A stretch of 64,000 nucleotides of DNA. Origin: Papaver somniferum. Its lineage: Eukaryota > Streptophyta > Magnoliopsida > Ranunculales > Papaveraceae. The position numbers were made by a program, and so were the translations under genes. Positions 23,787 through 36,848 of the stretch are shown piece by piece. The stretch spans positions 238,824,478 to 238,888,477 of the forward strand of contig NC_039358.1 of NCBI RefSeq assembly GCF_003573695.1, read 5' to 3'. Under the pieces are notes generated by a model. It searched no databases, was not told the origin of the DNA, and saw nothing but the letters and a program-made list of their open reading frames with translations. Each line of letters begins with the position of its first letter. The first letter of the stretch is position 1.

Positions 23787-24266
23787 TGTAGTTGCAAGAA
23801 AACTTACAACTACACTCCAATGTACCTAGATTATTACTCAAGTAATCATAATGAATTCTTTATTAACTTTCAAGGATTATAAATGGATACAATGGTTAAC
23901 AATGACTTTACAATGACTTTACTTCCTCTCCAAACAAACTTTTCTCTCTCCTATTTTCTTGTCTAACACACACTAAAAGATCTCTCTCTTTCGTGATGAC
24001 TTCCTTCCTTTATATAGTGATTCCTCATAGTGGATGATAGCTAAGAGATCCACTATTTTCGAAATCATTGTGCGATACAGTCGCTCATTTACAATCACTC
24101 ATTCTCGCACAGTCTATATCTCGCATAGAACATCACACTTTACTCGTGACTTTTCTGACATCATCTAATACGCCATTTCAACTTTGCCATGCGCGATAGT
24201 CCTCGCTTACATCAGATAACCCTTACTTCGCATACTTATTGATATGTGCGACATTCCATTCCTACA
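23787..24266 (-). repeat. 5' LTR of the first Tat element
   Basis: 480 bp, TGTAG...CCTACA. The minus-strand TATA box CTATATAAAGG lies at about 24006-24016, followed by a leader rich in GAGAGAGA. It contains a tandem duplication of AATGACTTTAC not found in the other LTR. Confidence 0.85.
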
Positions 24267-24271
24267 GTTTT

Positions 24272-24853
24272 CAATTCAAATTATTTTATGGTATAATTAA
24301 AATAATAAGAAGAACACCACGACAAAATCACTATGTAAATTTTCAAATAATTAATTACAATAAACTAGAGATGAAGTTCAAAATGTCTGCAAGAAACAAC
24401 TAATTTTGGATTACTATTTTAATGAGACACCATAATTTAATGTTATTATATTTTTGTAACTCTTACTTTGTGCAATTTGCTTTTTCGGCAGAAAGAAGGA
24501 TCCAAGAGTTAGAAGCTGTAATTGCCGCCATGACAAGTGAAATTCTCCAGCCTAAACCACCATCAATCCTTTGTGTCCCGAAGTTGATGAGATTAGAGGA
24601 TAAAACTCCCAAGACTAATTCTGACCAGAAAACCATTGCTAATTGCTCCTCTGTATCTGGCCGGTGCGCGCCATTTCTGAAAGATATACCAAGCTATTTA
24701 AGAATAAAAATTGATAAATTGATGTCTATATACATACATACGTGAAATTGCAATATCATAACCAAAGAAAACTCCAACCATGGAAGCCATTATACATGAC
24801 ATTATCACAAATTTTTGTGACACAAACAAGTATTATTGAACGGTATTACAGTA
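24272..24853. other. Flanking sequence with a possible orphan exon
   Basis: At 24491-24690 a plus-strand frame follows a good acceptor (TTTTTCGGCAG) and reads ERRIQELEAVIAAMTSEIL..., about 60 residues with a short helical start. I do not recognise it, and no further exons are visible. It may be a gene fragment. The rest is AT-rich and featureless. Confidence 0.3.
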
Positions 24854-25480
24854 CACTACGGGAAAAATATACGTCTACAACTGGAGTTTTACAACTCTTT
24901 GCTAAACGTCGTAGAAAGTCCTATGTTTTAGGACTGGCATCAAAGGAAGAGTTGTCGTATATCATCACTACCAACCATTAGGACTAAGGGGTTGCACTAA
25001 GAAAACAAACGACAACTCCTTAAGGTAGTGACTTAGCTATGACAACTTTGTTCCATAAAGGTAGTGACTTATCCTATCACAATTCTCACAAGAGTTGTTG
25101 AAGAACACCAAAATATGATAATGAAAAATAGTGTTAGAGGGGAGATTCGAACATGAACCTATTGGATGGAAGTCTAGCTCATCAACCATACTTACAGTTC
25201 ACAAGTTTTGATTTTTTGTGTTTTTTATTAATAAAAAGGTATAAAAACACTTATAATAGTTGTTGAAGTAAAAATATAGAATGTTGGAAAATGAGGTTGG
25301 GGGGATTTGATCCTCAGCCTCCTGCATGGAAGTCTACACCACTAACCATACCTACACTATCACAAGTTCTGTCAAGTTTGTGGTTCTTTAATATACTAAC
25401 TTTATGATAACCCTTTATAAGAGTTGTAAAACAAAATATAATGTTTAAAAATAATGCTCAGGTGACGGAGCCGCAAACAG
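24854..25480 (+). mobile_element. CACTA (En/Spm) left terminus with subterminal repeats
   Basis: Begins CACTACGGGAAAAAT at 24854, preceded by GTA (a candidate 3-bp target duplication), and continues with repeated ACAACT/AGTTGT motifs in both orientations, as in CACTA subterminal regions. The inverted terminus (TTTTTCCCGTAGTG) recurs at 53029 and 58872, both followed by GTA. No transposase frame is present. Confidence 0.75.
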
Positions 25481-26339
25481 CGTGACGCCTTCTCTGTAAA
25501 CAATCACATATATTCTACAATGACAATGCATATCATTTCATATCTATTAGTTGATGAAAGCATGGTCTGAAACATCAGCTGCAATTTTAAGCATTGGCAT
25601 CGCATAATCCAACTACTTCTCAAACTGATCTCCTATTGCTTGGAAAATTCTGGCATATTCTACAATCACAACAACTTCACCAAAGAGGGTTAAGTTCAAA
25701 TACGTAACTTCCCTTTCAAAACCATAACTCAAATTTCAAAACAATAAGTTCCAAAGTCAACACATATCCTCAGTAGATTATGTATCGATCTGGGTAACAT
25801 ACCTTTGAGAAATTAGTGGAGGTGGTAAGTCTTCAACTATGTGTAAGATTACTTGTTGGTGATGATGATGTTGGTGAAGAAATCTCCTGAGATGACGAAG
25901 CCGAGATTGATGTAGTTGAAGATGATAGTAATTAACATAGTTGTTGGAGTTGGAGACGATGGAGGGGGAGATGGTGGTGATTTAAGTGAAGACGACGGAG
26001 GGGGGATGAAGTTGCAGCTCTGTGAAGGAAAAAAATGTTTGAAATGGACAAGGAAAGAATAGATACGCTGGTAATATGGAAAATAGAAAAGAAAAAATAA
26101 ATAATGGACCGCTTTAGATGGAAATGGATGGTTGTGATGAAAGTTTTTCTACATCCCCTTCCACAACTCTTAAGAAAAGTCTTCGTAAGGATACGACCAA
26201 TTTTTCTCACTTCTGCAGAATTTTTCTTACTTCTACAAAAAAATTCTCACTTCAGAAAAAAACTAAGTTGTTGTCTGGTTCTGCAAAAATTTTCTCACTT
26301 CTGCAAAAAAAAAAAAAAAAAAAATTGGCTTAAATCACT
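25481..26339 (-). other. Transposon interior, possible captured fragment, poly-A tract
   Basis: There is no recognisable protein. A Pro/His/Leu-rich minus-strand frame (25932-26210) has low complexity and is probably chance. A run of 20 A lies at about 26305-26324. Sequence near 26150-26290 repeats TTCTCACTTCTGC several times. Confidence 0.35.
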
Positions 26340-27550
26340 TACTTAGAGTTATTGATATTGGGTAGAAATATCCGAAAACGTTTCCAGGACCAAAATCGTG
26401 AATCGGGAAGTTCGAAGTTATTGAGAATTTCCCCAAGGAATCTTACCCGTAAATGGTTGGATTCATCGTTTTTGCGAACTTTCAGATTTATATAGTAGTC
26501 CGCTCCTGGCTAGATATCGATCTTGGAGCCATTTTTCTCTCGAAGTTGACGAATTTGTGTGTGTTTAAGGTTTATGAGAATATTCCCATGGAATCTTACC
26601 CGTGAATGGTTGGATTCATCGTTTTTGCGAACTGTCATACTTATATAGTAGTCCGCTCCTGGCCAGGTTTCGATCTCGGAGCTAGTTACTTTCTCAAAGT
26701 TTACGAATTTGTGTGTGTTTAAGGTTTCTAAGAATATTCCCATGGAATCTTACCGGTAAATAGTTAGATTCATCGTTATTGCGAACTTTCAGGCTTATAT
26801 AGTAGTCCATTCCTGGCCAGGTTTCGATCTATATAGGAGCCACTTTGTTTCTCGAAGTTGATGAATTTGGGTGTGTTTAAGGTTTCTGAGAATATTCTGA
26901 TGGAATCTTACCCGTAAATGGTTGGATTCATCATTTTTGCAAAATATCATACTTATAGTAGTCCGCTCCTGGCCAGGTTTCGATCTCGGAGCCAATTTCT
27001 TTCTCGAAGTGACGAAATTGTGTGTGTTTAAGGTTTCTGAGAATATTCTGATGGAATCTTACCCGTAAATGGTTGGATTCACTAACTCTCATACTTATAG
27101 TAGTTCGCTCCTGGCCAGGTTTCGATCTCGGAGCCAGTTTCTTTCTCGAAGTTGACGAAAGTGTGTGTGTTTAAGGTTTCTGGGAATGATCCCATGGAAT
27201 CTTACCCGTAAATGGTTGAATTCATCGTTTTTGCGGAATCTCATAGTTATAGTGGTCCGATCCTACAGGTTTCAATCTCGGAGCCAGTTTCTTTCTCGAA
27301 GTTGACGAATTTGTGTGTGTTGAAGGTTTCTGAGAATATTCCCATGGAATCTTACCCTTAAATGGCTGGATTCATCTTTTTTGCGAACTCTCAGGCTTAT
27401 ATAGTAGTCCGCTCCTGGCCAAGTTTCGATCTCGGAGCTAGTTTCTTTCTCGAAGTTGACGAATTTGTGTGTGTTTAAGGTTTCTGAGAATATTTCCATG
27501 GAATCTTACCCATAAATGGTTTGATTCATCGTTTTTGTGAACTTTCAGAC
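26340..27550. repeat. Satellite array, ~152-bp unit, about 8 copies
   Basis: The string GTGTGTTTAAGGTTTCTGAG recurs with small changes at about 26563, 26713, 26868, 27021, 27165, 27317 and 27469, a spacing of 145-155 bp. Each unit also holds TGGAATCTTACCCGTAAATGG, AGTCCGCTCCTGGCC and TTCGATCTCGGAGCC. Minus-strand frames within the array only reflect the repeat. Confidence 0.9.
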
Positions 27551-28422
27551 TTCTTGGTTCATAGTTTGTAAGTCGTTATACCGAACTTGAAGTTTGAATC
27601 GACACTGAGCTTCATATTCATCAATTTTAATGATGTATCATGCTAAGTTTGAAGTCAGAACCCTCTCAGAGCTTCGTGGTTCATAGATTATATGCCATTA
27701 TACCAAGTTTGAAGTTCGAATAGACATTTAGATTCATATTTATCGATTTTAGTTATGTATCATGTTAAGTTTGAAGTCAGAACCCTCTCAGAGGTTCTTG
27801 GTTTATAACTTGTAAGTCGTTATACCGAACTTGAAGTTTGAATCGACACTGAGCTTCATATTCATCAATTTCGATGATATATCCTGCTAAGTTTGAAGTC
27901 AGAACCCTCTCAGAGCTTCGTGGTTCATAGATTATATGCCATTATACCAAGTTTGAAATTCAAATCGACATTGAGCTTCATCTTTATCGATTTTGTTGAT
28001 GTATCATGCTAAATTTGAAGTCAGAACCATCTTAGAGCTTCTTGGTTCATAGTTTGTATGTCGTTATACCACATTTGAAGTTCGAATCGACACTAAGCTT
28101 CATATTCATCAATTTCGATGATGTATCATGCTAAGTTTGAAGTCAGAACCCTCTTAGAGCTTCGTGATTCATAGATTATATGCCATTATACCAAGTTTGA
28201 AGTTCGAATCGACATTTTGCTTCATATTTATCGATTTTGATGATTTATCATGCTAAGTTTGAAGTCAGAACCCTCTCAGAGATTCTTGGTTCATAGTTTG
28301 TATCTCGTTATACCACATTTGAAGTTCGAATCTACACTAAGCTTCATATTCATCAATTTCGATGATGTATCATGCTAAGTTTGAAGTCAGAACCCTCTCA
28401 GAGCTTCGTGGTTCATAGATTA
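27551..28422. repeat. Satellite array, ~122-bp unit in a two-unit higher-order pattern (left part)
   Basis: AGTCAGAACCCTCTCAGAG recurs about every 122 bp (27652, 27774, 27896, 28019, 28141, 28263, 28385). Units alternate between a CTTGGTTCATAGTTTGTA type and a CGTGGTTCATAGATTATATG type, giving a dimer of about 244 bp. Tat element 2 is inserted in it and the array resumes at 42893. Confidence 0.9.
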
Positions 28423-28891
28423 TGTAGGATCAGAATCTCGCAGCAATAATGCCTCAGCGAAATTATTAACAACACAACACAGCAGCGTCGCAGAATAACT
28501 TCAGAAACGAAATAATAAACGACGTCAGCTAAATCATGAGAAAAATGTGATGCTCCTGCGAAAATTAGATAGTTTGCGAGATTAAGATTTGTAAGGTCGC
28601 GAGAATGTCACAAGTCATATCCGAAAATAAAGTACATATTAGCTGTCATCGACTATGTAATTCCCTATAAATAGCCGCTTAGTTGTAAAGGAAAGAGAGA
28701 GATCTTTTCTGATTGAGAAGCAAGTAAATAGGAGAGAGAAAATTTAGCGCAGTGGTTATTCTTGATTCCTTTATCTTTTCTTGTAAGATTGTTCAAAGAT
28801 TCATCAATAAAATTAAGATTGTTAATCTAAAATGAGTTGAATGTTAATGAAATCTCGTGAGGGGTGTAGTGTAGGATTTCCTGCAATTACA
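28423..28891 (+). repeat. 5' LTR of Tat element 2
   Basis: 469 bp. Plus-strand TATA (CCCTATAAATAGCC) at about 28667-28680, then a GAGAGAGA-rich leader like that of element 1. Confidence 0.9.
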
Positions 28892-29026
28892 TAATGGCAC
28901 TAGAAACAGGGAAATATTGAAGATTATTCTAGAAAAAATTGAAGATTAATATTGAGATTTGTGAAGATTTGGAGTAATTGGTTAAAATTTTTATATAATC
29001 TCTTGCAATTCGTTAACATAGAACAA

Positions 29027-31528
29027 ATGGCTAGAAGAAGAAATACATCAGAACAACCAACTATGGTTAAAAGAAGCAAGAGAATTGTTGGAAGGGAAAG
29101 AAGTGAAATTGGAGAATCTACTAGAATGAGAAATAATGGAGAAAATCAAATTCAAACACCGGTTCAACAAACACTAATACAAGGCAGGAATACAGATTAT
29201 GATAGGGTGAGTATACACACTTGGCAATCAAATTCAGCAGAAGAAGTAGAAGAAGAGCAGCAAACTAGAAACCATAGACAGGTAGAGAGAAATCAAGGAG
29301 AAGATGAAGGAATAATTCATGGAGATGAGGAAATTGGAGGAGTAAAAACGTTGAGACAAAGAATACACGAAGAAAGAAGAGCTGAGGCAAAAGAACGTGC
29401 GAATCTAACAAGGCAAAATCACGGATTGAGGATGGAAAATATGAGACTACAGAGTAGAAGATCGAGAAGTATTACAAAATCATATTCAAGATCGACTAGA
29501 AGAGAAATGAGGCGAAACTCACCCACAATTAATGCCGGAAATAATTTTCAAGAAGAAATATCAAATCCTAATGAAGAACATCGTGAAAATAGAGAAAGGA
29601 CTGATGATCGTTACGTTCCACAAAATGAAACTTTTGATGATAGGAAAAATGATAAAAATCAAGAGAATGGACAACGTCAGGGACAAAATAATCAAGATGG
29701 CGAAAGGAATCGAGAGGAAGGAAGGAGAATTTTACATGAGAGAGAAGCTCAAAGAAATCAACAAACGATTGAAGAAGAAATTGAAAGACATTATGCTGAA
29801 CAAGTACGTTAAATTTGCGAACGTGAAAGATTGAGAGCGGAAATGGAAGAACAAGAGCTTAAGGAGACAATTCGTCAGAACAATCACGAAAATCGAGAAA
29901 GAATGCATACACAAAACCAGAATAACGTAATATCAATGAAGAGTATGATAGAGTACAAAGGATAACTGAAAGACAGCGAATGGAATTGATAAGAAATGAA
30001 CAAAATCATGGAGGGGAAAATGAGAGACATCATCGTATGCGAATTCAAGATAGAGATGAGGAAGAGAATCGCAGAAGAAGACGAGATGAAGATGATGAAG
30101 AATAAATGCAAAATTTCGCGAGAGAAGAAAGATATGAACGCAAAAGAAGGGAGGCGAAATTAAAAAGACCAATGGATCAAAATTCAGGTGTAAATAAACA
30201 AATCTTAAAAGAATTAGAAGAAATGAGAGGAATGCTAAATAATAGAGGAGAAGTAGGCAGAAGACAATTAGATGAAGCTTTAGAAGAAGCTGCGAAAACT
30301 CCATTTACAAGGGAAGGACAACTAGGAGGAATACCACCGAAATGCAATTTGCCCGCATTAACCATCATTTTTGATGGAACAACTTGTGCAATTCAACACA
30401 TTAAATCCTACTTGAGGTGCATGTTGCAATGGGAAAATCATGATGCCGTATTATGCAAGTATTTCGCATCCATCTTAACAGGGGAGGCGTTAAAATGGTT
30501 CGAAGGTCTACCAAAGAATACAATAACATCCTTCAATCATTTGCAGACTACATTCCTGGGCATATATAAGTAATAATTCTTCGCGACCTGGTATTGAAGA
30601 CGTGTTTGGATTAAAACAAAGGATTGGCGAAAGTTTGAAGCACCTAACTAAAAGATGGAGGAATATGTGTAGCGAAATGGCTGGCCGTGTAGATGAGAGA
30701 TATCTTATCTTATCATTTATCAATACTATGTTTGCAACCAACCTATTGTATATCCAAATTTTCAGAGTCAAGAATACAATCACAATAACTGAATTGCGAG
30801 AAATTCAGGAAGAATATATTGCTCTAGAGGAAAGGAAAAATGAAATGGAATCATATCCGGTTGCGAACACCAGTTCACAAACAGCAAATGCAAGCTTATT
30901 AAGCAAACTAATAAACACAGTGGCGAGCACTTCGCAAGTACAACAAGAAAAGGTGACGGGAAACAATCAACAGAAACTGGTGGCTATGGGAAGCCGAGAT
31001 CAAGAGTAGTATGAAAAAGAAAGAAATTTCTACAATCGTGGTGGAAATAACAAAATTCAAAGACTCGATCAGCCGCAAGAAACTTATGGAGGTCAAATAC
31101 AAAACTATGATATAGGACAAGGAGGTCACAAGGTGGTATGCGAAGAAATCAAGATGCCACCTCTAAATGCAAGTGTGGAGAAAATATGGGAAGCTATAAT
31201 TTTGATGGAGAATATATCAACACCATGGAACATGGGAACGAAACCACTTTCAAACCACATAAGTCATGAGTTTTATTCTTATCATCATTTTCATGGTCAT
31301 ACTACAAATGATTGCAGAAATGTAAGAAGAATTATTCTGAGAATGATAGATCAAGGAAAACTAAACCACTTTTTGGTAGGGCACCCAAAAATTTCAACCA
31401 TTACCACCACCACCAAAGAATCACAAAGTAAACACGATGAAAAAGAAGGAAAAATTCTTCATATAAGTTGGTGCAAAAGCAAAGAATCTATTCTGTCACT
31501 CTATCATACATTCATACAAGAAAATTGA
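29027..31528 (+). pseudogene. Gag polyprotein of Tat element 2 (broken)
   Basis: Starts MARRRNTSEQ at 29027, the first ATG with a good context about 135 bp inside the LTR. The N-terminal ~260 residues are very rich in Arg, Glu, Asn and Gln. Stops or frameshifts occur near 29810, 30105, 30573 and 31009. The capsid-like gag domain is at 30340-30990: LPALTIIFDGT, HIKSYLRCMLQWEN, ILTGEALKWFEGLP, SFNHLQTTFLG, then EDVFGLKQRIGESLKHLTKRW in the next frame. The C-terminal region holds the zinc-knuckle-like FYSYHHFHGHTTNDCRN, whose first Cys appears replaced. Gag would form the virus-like particle. This copy is not intact. Confidence 0.8.
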
Positions 31529-31539
31529 AGATTTTCATG

Positions 31540-32036
31540 ACAATGTTTTGAGTAGAGTGTTCGCAAGAGATAATGATGGAAGAGAAATTATGAATATTGC
31601 GAAAATCTCGCCACTAGAGGAATAGCAGAAACAGATTATTTCTTTTACCGCAGAAGAAATCCACGAAGGTGAAGAGGTACATGATAATCCATTGGTAGTA
31701 AAATTAGAAACTAATCCAAAACCGAAAGAAGATGAGGATGATGAAGATGAAGATTCATGGGCAATTAATAGGATTCTAATCGATACTGGAAGCTCTGTGA
31801 ACATCTTATTCTATCATACATAAAAAACTATGGGAGGAAGAGATGATGATCTTATACCATCACCATATAAGATATATGGATTTAATGGTACTTCCAACAA
31901 GCCTAAAGGGGAGGTTACTATACGAATTCCATTGAAGGGAATATCTTCTGAAATCTATTCTGTGTCGTTGATGTAGAATCACCGTACAATGCATTAATTG
32001 GTCGACCTTGGCTACATGGGATTCTAGGTGTAGCAT
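31540..32036 (+). pseudogene. Aspartic protease of Tat element 2 (broken, interrupted by Copia)
   Basis: Reading pieces contain ISFTAEEIHEGE, NPLVVKLE, the catalytic ILIDTGSSVNILFYHT (around 31775-31820), YKIYGFNGTSNKPKGEVTI and NALIGRPWLHGILGVA, ending at ~32036 where the nested element begins. Stops occur at about 31623 and 31820, with a frame break near 31970. Confidence 0.82.
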
Positions 32037-32044
32037 ATGTTTGA

Positions 32045-32650
32045 TGAAATAATCAAAAACAAAGAAAAATCAAATAAGCAAAAAGTTATTTATACTTAGC
32101 TCCTTTATAGTGGAAGTGATTGCTTTGACAAAATGAACAAGCTCCCCATATCTCCGCAACAACAACAGGGCAAAAATTTGGAAAACAAAGTGAGTCGCGT
32201 GTTCAACACGCTGTCCTTAAGACATTAGCGCCCGGCTACACTCAAGAGTGATGCTATAGCCCTCACAGGATGGATATATCCAGGATAAAACACCCTAATA
32301 CACCTACTACTAGCATATGTAGTAGATGCTCAACTTGATCTTGGCAACTCCGAAAAAAACCTTAAGGAAAATCGCGAATGCTAAATAAAGCAATACAAAA
32401 TATTTCCCTTGGGGGTCTCTCTAAAATATAGAGAATCCCCTTTGGGGTCTCTCTAAAATATAGAGAAACCCCTTTCCCATGTTTTCCCTTAGGGGTCCCT
32501 CTAAAATATAGAGCAACCCATTTACCATATAGGGGTCCCTCTAGAATATAGAGCAACCCCTTTTTTTCCCATACTTTTACAAAAGAAGTGAATTTGTTTA
32601 TATAACTGACAAACTCAAGTTAAGAAGAGCTCCTCCCCTATGTGGGAATA
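32045..32650 (-). repeat. 3' LTR (partial) of the nested Copia
   Basis: Matches 36849-37453 closely from AATAATCAAAAACAAAGAAA to CCTCCCCTATGTGGGAATAA. Contains a four-copy hairpin array at 32404-32563. Confidence 0.8.
32404..32563. repeat. Four-copy hairpin repeat inside the Copia LTR
   Basis: GGGGTCTCTCTAAAATATAG followed by AGAAACCCC occurs four times at 35-60 base spacing. Each copy is a near-perfect inverted repeat (GGGG..CTCT..AGAG..CCCC). The array is repeated in the other LTR at 37206-37366. Confidence 0.85.
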
Positions 32651-33783
32651 ACACATATAGATCTTGGTAAATCAATAACCCAATCTCACGACCCGAACTG
32701 ACTGAACATACAGACAAATCGTGCATGTTGAATTCATACTAGCCATTTCAACGTCCTCTCTTTCACACAGTAGTGTGTTGATCCCAGGGTCATACTATGG
32801 ATTGCATAAATTAATAGTATATAGAGCTTTCATCTTTAGTTTCTCACAAGTGAGACTAAAGGTTTCTTTCACCAAAGTGAAAAATCATGAACTAGTGAAC
32901 CTTTAGGTCCTAAGAACTAGTAATACCAAGAACATAAAAACAACATAAAACTCATTTTCTCAAAATGTATTAAAAATAGATAAAAACGAAAAACAAGAAA
33001 TACCACTATAGGCAGAGGTGTCCATGAGGTCTTGAACCTTTGCTTAGTGAGAGATTACCGGAACTACTTGCTAGACACTGAACGCGATGTCTTGAACTGC
33101 TAGCGTTTGGTGTAATCCGCGATAATAACCACGCATGATATCTCCAAGGTTGCTGCCAAGATCGTGCCGTTGTGTCCGTTTTGGCCCTGGACTTATCATG
33201 TTTCTCATAATGCTCTAGAGAATCAGCTCATATTCTTATAGGAAGCGACCCACTTCCCCATTCAGATAGGTGAATTCCATCAAGAGTGTTTACTTCTACA
33301 CCCCACTTCAATCTTAAATTGAAACTATATAACTCATTAAGACTTATTAAAAAGTCATCCTCCACATGCAGTCACACTATCACGTCAACACCATAGGGAA
33401 GGGACAGAGAATGAAAATCTCTGATAGTGTTTACCTTTACCCACCACAAATTAGTTTCTCATCTGAAACCTTGATCATGGGATCTCCAGTCAGCAAGGTT
33501 GAGTATCCTTCATGGTAAGTTTAATATATGAGCTTAAGCCCCAACCCCCTCGATGCATTTTTGACTATCTCTTTGTACAAACCTTTATTCAAAGGTTGCG
33601 CGAAATTCTCCTTGGACTTTATCCAATCAATGAAAATAACGCCGATTGAGATTAGTTATTACTTAGATTTAACTATTATAGCTTGGCTAACACAATGTAT
33701 ATATATAGCTGGCACAGGCCTATGCCAGAGAGGAATGTCTTCTAAAAAGCATCTTAGGCACTCGGCCCTCTCTCGTTCTTTAT

Positions 33784-34110
33784 CTAACGCAATACTCTAA
33801 GATTCCATAATGAATTGAGCAATATATGTTTTTCTGAAAAACTTCCAGAAACAAACCCTCTTGCTAGAGTGAAAACATATCCACTGGTAGACTTAGACTC
33901 CTCTGAGTCAACTATCCAGTTTGCATCACAAAGAACCTCAAGGACAACAAGATACCTTTCATAAATAAAACAAAAGGTAATAGAGTATTTTAGGTACCAT
34001 AATACTCTATTAAGCGCATCCCAATGCTCTTGTTCTGGACTACAAGTATATATACTTAACTTACTCACAATATAGGCAATGTCTGGACTCTTACAGTTCA
34101 TTAAATTCAT
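33784..34110 (-). pseudogene. Copia RNase H fragment
   Basis: Frame with SPDIAYIVSKLSIYTCSPEQEHWDALNRVLWYLK and CDANWIVDSEESKSTSGYVF, typical of the Copia RT/RNase H end. It then degenerates. Confidence 0.85.
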
Positions 34111-34641
34111 CAGACATCCTTTAACTCTTGAGTATTCAAGTTAAGATATTCCATTACTCTTATTTTTCTCTAATCTACAAGAAGAATCGTACGGAGTAAG
34201 GCATGCTTACAATCAGACTGATTGTATCTCATAAGCACAAATTCAACACAATGAGAATGACTAAGACTATAAATGTTAGATTATCTTCTAATCCTCATCC
34301 TTATGATTACATCAATAAGGTCTAAGTCTTTCAAGTCAACGTTATCATTCAGCGTATGTCTTAGTGGAATTAATTATATCTACGTTTATATCAAGTATAA
34401 GCATATCATCAATATGCAAGCATACAATCACATAGGCATCCTTAACAAGTTACTTGCAAATATACTTGTCAGATTCCTTACCTTAAATCCACTACTCATT
34501 ATCACATGATCAAATTATCATGTCACTGTTTACATGATTAATTGAAAACAATACAAAGATTTGTTCAACTTGAAATCTTTGTCTTCACAACCGTTCACTA
34601 CAAAGTCCTCAGGTTGGTCTATGTAAATTTCTTTATCTAAT

Positions 34642-34833
34642 TCACGGATTTATAAAATTTGTATTAACATCCATCTGATGTATCTCTAAGTTGTTTATGG
34701 CAGTAATAACAATTAGCATCTCAACGGAAGTAATTCTTGTCACATGCGAATTAGAATCAAGGAAATGTGCACTTACTTTTAGTTTATATCCTTTAGATAT
34801 CAACCTAGCCTCATAATTTTTCCACAGTTCCAT
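34642..34833 (-). pseudogene. Copia reverse transcriptase N-terminal fragment
   Basis: Reads ARLISKGYKLKVS and LIVITAINNLEIHQMDVNTNFINP, the start of Copia RT (consensus includes RLVAKGY and QMDVKTAFLNG-like motifs). The conserved Ala/Phe positions are changed and the frame is broken on both sides. Confidence 0.8.
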
Positions 34834-34940
34834 CTATCTTACGTTTCCTCTTAAAGACTTATTTACATCCTATGGTCTTACTTCCCGGAGGTAAACTAGC
34901 ATGATCCCAAGTCTTCTTCAGACGGACTTTGTCCATTTCA

Positions 34941-35560
34941 CTAAATGAAGCTTCTTAGCAGAGTGGGGTTTCGGTAAATGTTATGGACGAAGCTATATTT
35001 TGGGTCCTCTATTTTAGGTTTAGGGATGACAACCTTAGACAAACACCCCCACACTTTGAAGTATGCATAATAAGGTTGTCTACCTTTCCACAGTTCATAT
35101 GGAGTTTTATCTGATCCTTTAAAAGGTACTCTGTTCAGGATATAGCAGGCTGAGAGGACAGCTTCCCCCCACAAGTTCTAAGGTAATCCTGAACTAATTA
35201 ACATGGCATTTATCATCTCCTTAAGGGTACGGTTCTTACGTTCAGCTACACCACTCGACTGAGGTGAATAAGAAGGGGTAACTTCGTGTATTATGCCATG
35301 TTTTTACACAGAAATCTCCTTTCAGAATTTTATACTCACCACCACGGTCAGACCTAATGGTTTTAATGGTAGTATTCATTTGGTTTTCAACTTCAATTTT
35401 ATACATCTTAAAGGTTCTAAGGCATCATCCTTACCTCTAAGAAAATATATATGACAATACCTAGTACAGTCGTCTATAAAAGTAATAAACCATTTCTTAC
35501 CACCTCTAGTTTGAACCGGATTCATGTCAACTAGGTCCGAGTGAATTAATTCTAAGGGTT
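34941..35560 (-). pseudogene. Copia integrase fragment
   Basis: The clear part, 34941-35174, reads WGEAVLSACYILNRVPFKGS and TPYELWKGRQP, the C-terminal part of Copia integrase. Upstream to about 35560 the minus strand carries core-domain remnants in broken frames. Confidence 0.8.
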
Positions 35561-36848
35561 TAGAATTTCTATGAACATTTTGCTAATAGGTTTTTTATCA
35601 TATTTTGATTCTACGCTAATTTAACTTTTGTGTTCAATATCCAAATTAAATTTGGGTACGTAGCCTATGTTATCCAGTTTATGCATTGACTTATAATTTA
35701 CATGTCAAAGTCACACAAAATAAAGCACAAGAATCAACTATGTTCATTTTATCAGATTTTCCTTTAAGCTTATAAAGACCCTAAGTCTTATAACCGTCGC
35801 CTAAAAAATCACTGCCCTTAGTTACAACAAGTTTTCTAAATTCACTTAAGATCTTCAATCATTTACCATCTACAACATAAAAAGATACAAGATTCTTGCA
35901 TATGCCCGGAACATGAAAACTTCATTCAATGTGAGAATATTACAGATATGAGCTTCTACTCGACCTTTTCCTTTTATGCAACCTCTGTTGCATATGAGTT
36001 ACTCATATAGAGTTTCTCGACATTCCCTATCCTCTAATAGGAAGTGAACAGGTCTCTGTTTCAGCAAGCATGCTTAGTGGCTCCAAAGTCCACCCATCAA
36101 TATCTCTCACATTGTTTATTAAAATAACTTCTGACATCATGCCACTGAACTCGTTCTAGTTTGTTTCAACTAAATTAGTATTAACTTACTACTTATTATG
36201 GTTTTTACGTTGTCTAAAATTTACTGCCATATGGCTAGGAATTTGCAAACATAAAAATCACCCTTAATTAAAGTAATGCTAGATTCAGGTTTACGAAACA
36301 TACCTTTATTATGAAGACCACGCTTAGTGTTGCGTTCGATATTCTCACCTTTGCCATCTTTGGAAGATTTGTTTCCAACCACATGCGGCTATTAGCCATG
36401 TCCCTCGGAGATGACACCTTTATTCACAAATCACAATTCCAAATCAGAAAGTAAAATATGAGTTTTGAAGATAACATCTAGATATACAAACTTCGTTTGA
36501 ATCAGCGTTTCAAAAAACTCATGGTTACCCCACAAAAATTAATTTAGTTAACAACAAATTTCTGCTTGTCAGAATTTTTCAGAAACGTTTTTCTGTTTTG
36601 TAAAATATCAAAAAAATATTTTTACAACTCCAAAAATTATGAAATTTTACGCGGGTAATTATCAGGATGTCTACTACGTTATGTCAAAAGGGGTCATCGA
36701 AATTCCTTCTATGTTGAGAGATAAATTCGAAAATCTACAGATGACCAAAAATTCGTTTTTTGTTGTTCACTCCACAATTAACATCCATGATTCACAAGAC
36801 CAACCATTTTCGATTATTACAAATAACTCATGTCTTAAGATTTTTGGG

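Larger units (their letters stand above)
15013..24266 (-). mobile_element. Ty3/gypsy Tat-lineage LTR retrotransposon, complete ends, lacking gag
   Basis: Flanked by direct 5-bp duplications GTTTT (15008-15012 and 24267-24271), with LTRs beginning TGTAG and ending CTACA (right) or CCTATA-like (left). In element orientation (minus strand) the order is LTR, PBS-like TGGTGCCAGAAAC five bases inside, a leader of only ~110 bp, protease, RT, RNase H, a second (archaeal-type) RNase H, integrase, a conserved non-coding block, then an antisense spliced gene, then LTR. The dual RNase H and antisense extra gene are marks of the Tat (Ogre/Retand) lineage. No gag is present: protease starts directly behind the leader. 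Pol carries several stops and frameshifts, so the copy is inactive. Confidence 0.88.

Noticed and set aside
26510..27499. Minus-strand frames with repeated NTHKFVNFEK-type peptides
   Set aside because: They mirror the 152-bp satellite; the frame shifts between units, so not a repeat protein.
32404..32563. Regularly spaced repeats that look superficially like a CRISPR array
   Set aside because: Plant nuclear context, inside an LTR, each repeat is a hairpin with short variable spacing, and the array is duplicated in the partner LTR.
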